NCBI RefSeq assembly: GCF_001883705.2
Contig: NZ_MDEQ02000008.1
Coordinates: forward strand, 248,001-312,000
Source: Burkholderia catarinensis
GTDB taxonomy: Bacteria > Pseudomonadota > Gammaproteobacteria > Burkholderiales > Burkholderiaceae
Direction: 5' to 3'
DNA: 64,000 nucleotides
This document shows, piece after piece, positions 63,174-64,000 of this stretch (position 1 is the first letter of the stretch; each line of letters opens with the position of its first letter). Below the pieces are notes generated by a model. The model saw only the letters and a list, made by a program, of their open reading frames with translations. It searched no databases and was not told the DNA's origin. Made by a program: the position numbers and the translations under genes.

Positions 63174-64000
63174 ATGAGCACGCCCCCGCCCCGCGGCGGC
63201 GCGTCGCGTGCGCGCCGCGGCAGCGGCCGCTCGGTGCTCGGCGATGTCGCGAAGCTGGCCGGCGTGTCGACTGCGACGGTCTCGCGCGTCTACAACGATC
63301 CGGGCAAGGTGTCGGCCGACGTGCAGCAGCGCGTGCGCGACGCGGCGCTTGCACTGAACTGGATTCCGAATGCGGCCGGCCGCGCGCTCGCGTCCACGCG
63401 CACCCACATCACGGGTGCGATCATTCCGACGCTCGACGACCAGGTGTTCGCGTCGCAGGTCGCGGGCATGCAGGCGGTCATGGCCGAGCACGGCATCACG
63501 CTGTTCCTCGGCTGCTCGAACTACGATCCCGCGCAGGCGCTGGCCCAGGTGCGCGCGATGCTGTCGCGCGGCGTGGAAGCCGTGTCGCTGGTCGGCGAAG
63601 CGTATCCGCCGGAACTGTTCGAACTGCTCGCGATGCACCGCGTGCCGTACGTCGTCACTTATGCCTATCGCGACGACAGCCCGCACTGCTGCATCGGCTT
63701 CGACAACCGCGCGGCGTTCGCACGGCTCACCACTCACCTGCTCGACCTCGGCCACCGCGATTTCGCGATCATCATGCAGCCGTCGGCCGACAACGATCGC
63801 GTGCAGGCCCGCCTGCGCGGCATCCACGACACGCTTGCCGCATACGGGCTCGCGGTGCGCCCCGTGCATCAGCACGAAGGCGCGGCCACGATCGCATTCG
63901 GGCGGGCGAGCCTGCGCGCGATCGCCGGCAGCGACGCGGCGACGCGGCCGACAGCCGTGATCTGCGGCAACGACGCGCTCGCGCTCGGCGCGTTGCTCGA
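63174..64000 (+). CDS. LacI family regulator, 3' end beyond the window
   Basis: The ATG at 63174 has GGGAG eight bases upstream. After a 20-residue basic start comes the LacI helix-turn-helix LGDVAKLAGVSTATVSRVYN and the hinge NWIPNAAGRALASTRTHITG. The periplasmic-binding-like domain follows: IIPTLDDQVFASQVAGMQAV, HGITLFLGCSNYDPAQALAQ and PTAVICGNDALALGALL at the edge. About 275 residues are present of a usual 335-350. It is divergent from the ribokinase operon across 240 bases that contain a LacI-type operator, so it should repress that operon and respond to its substrate. Confidence 0.92.
   Translation, partial: MSTPPPRGGASRARRGSGRSVLGDVAKLAGVSTATVSRVYNDPGKVSADVQQRVRDAALALNWIPNAAGRALASTRTHITGAIIPTLDDQVFASQVAGMQAVMAEHGITLFLGCSNYDPAQALAQVRAMLSRGVEAVSLVGEAYPPELFELLAMHRVPYVVTYAYRDDSPHCCIGFDNRAAFARLTTHLLDLGHRDFAIIMQPSADNDRVQARLRGIHDTLAAYGLAVRPVHQHEGAATIAFGRASLRAIAGSDAATRPTAVICGNDALALGALL

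Overview
The window looks like part of a secondary replicon of a Burkholderia, probably of the cepacia complex. The grounds are very high GC with strong third-position GC bias, LIV-type and OsmF-type ABC operons, many LysR/GntR/AraC/MarR regulators, a type VI secretion (T6SS) vgrG island and an H-NS paralogue of the beta-proteobacterial type. No rRNA, tRNA or CRISPR array was recognised. Both ends cut genes: a FlxA-like gene on the left and a LacI-family regulator on the right.

Layout. 0-5.3 kb: partial flxA-like gene with a sigma-28-like promoter, a tiny membrane protein, a GH92 mannosidase lipoprotein and a periplasmic beta-propeller. 5.4-13.9 kb: one leftward operon for a binding protein, LivH, LivM, LivG and LivF, an M20 amidohydrolase and an M81 (MlrC-like) metallopeptidase, divergent from a GntR/FadR-type regulator, with a perfect 20-bp palindrome between them. 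14-19.8 kb: aldehyde dehydrogenase, class III aminotransferase, APC permease and a divergent AraC regulator, together an amine or omega-amino-acid catabolic unit; a 5' relic of a second mlrC lies at its downstream end. 20.5-24 kb: a four-gene osmoprotectant ABC transporter. 24.4-26.8 kb: an unusual 811-residue fusion of an alpha/beta-hydrolase fold to a PEP-synthase-like phosphotransferase.

27.7-34.9 kb is an accessory block of less GC-biased genes: TetR, hydrolase and two SDRs, an IS30 relic, then a DsbA-like/SDR/NmrA-like/azoreductase operon opposite an HxlR regulator. It looks like a detoxification module. 35.3-39.4 kb holds a MarR-GNAT fusion with tandem operators, a LOG-like protein with an MFS carrier, a 280-bp MITE-like palindromic element and an H-NS-like protein.

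39.7-41.9 kb is the most interesting locus: a 449-residue retron-type reverse transcriptase with an N-terminal extension. Immediately 5' of it is a 165-nt intergenic segment with the expected layout of a retron msr-msd RNA (paired a1/a2 ends, an AGC branch site and stem-loops). An uncharacterised 190-residue protein lies upstream on the same strand.

42.2-44.7 kb: an AT-rich patch with a small secreted protein, a composite LysR/M14-deacylase pseudogene and an RmlD-like reductase. 44.8-55.1 kb: a T6SS orphan island with two long evolved VgrGs. One carries a C-terminal zinc metalloprotease domain and the other a membrane-helix-rich C terminus; each is followed by a probable immunity gene. Behind them is a broken tssF fused out of frame to an unrecognised gene tail. 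55.5-64 kb: DoxX, an orphan FliD-like cap protein, a hypothetical protein, and a ribokinase/MFS/DapA-family operon divergent from its LacI regulator with a LacI-type operator.
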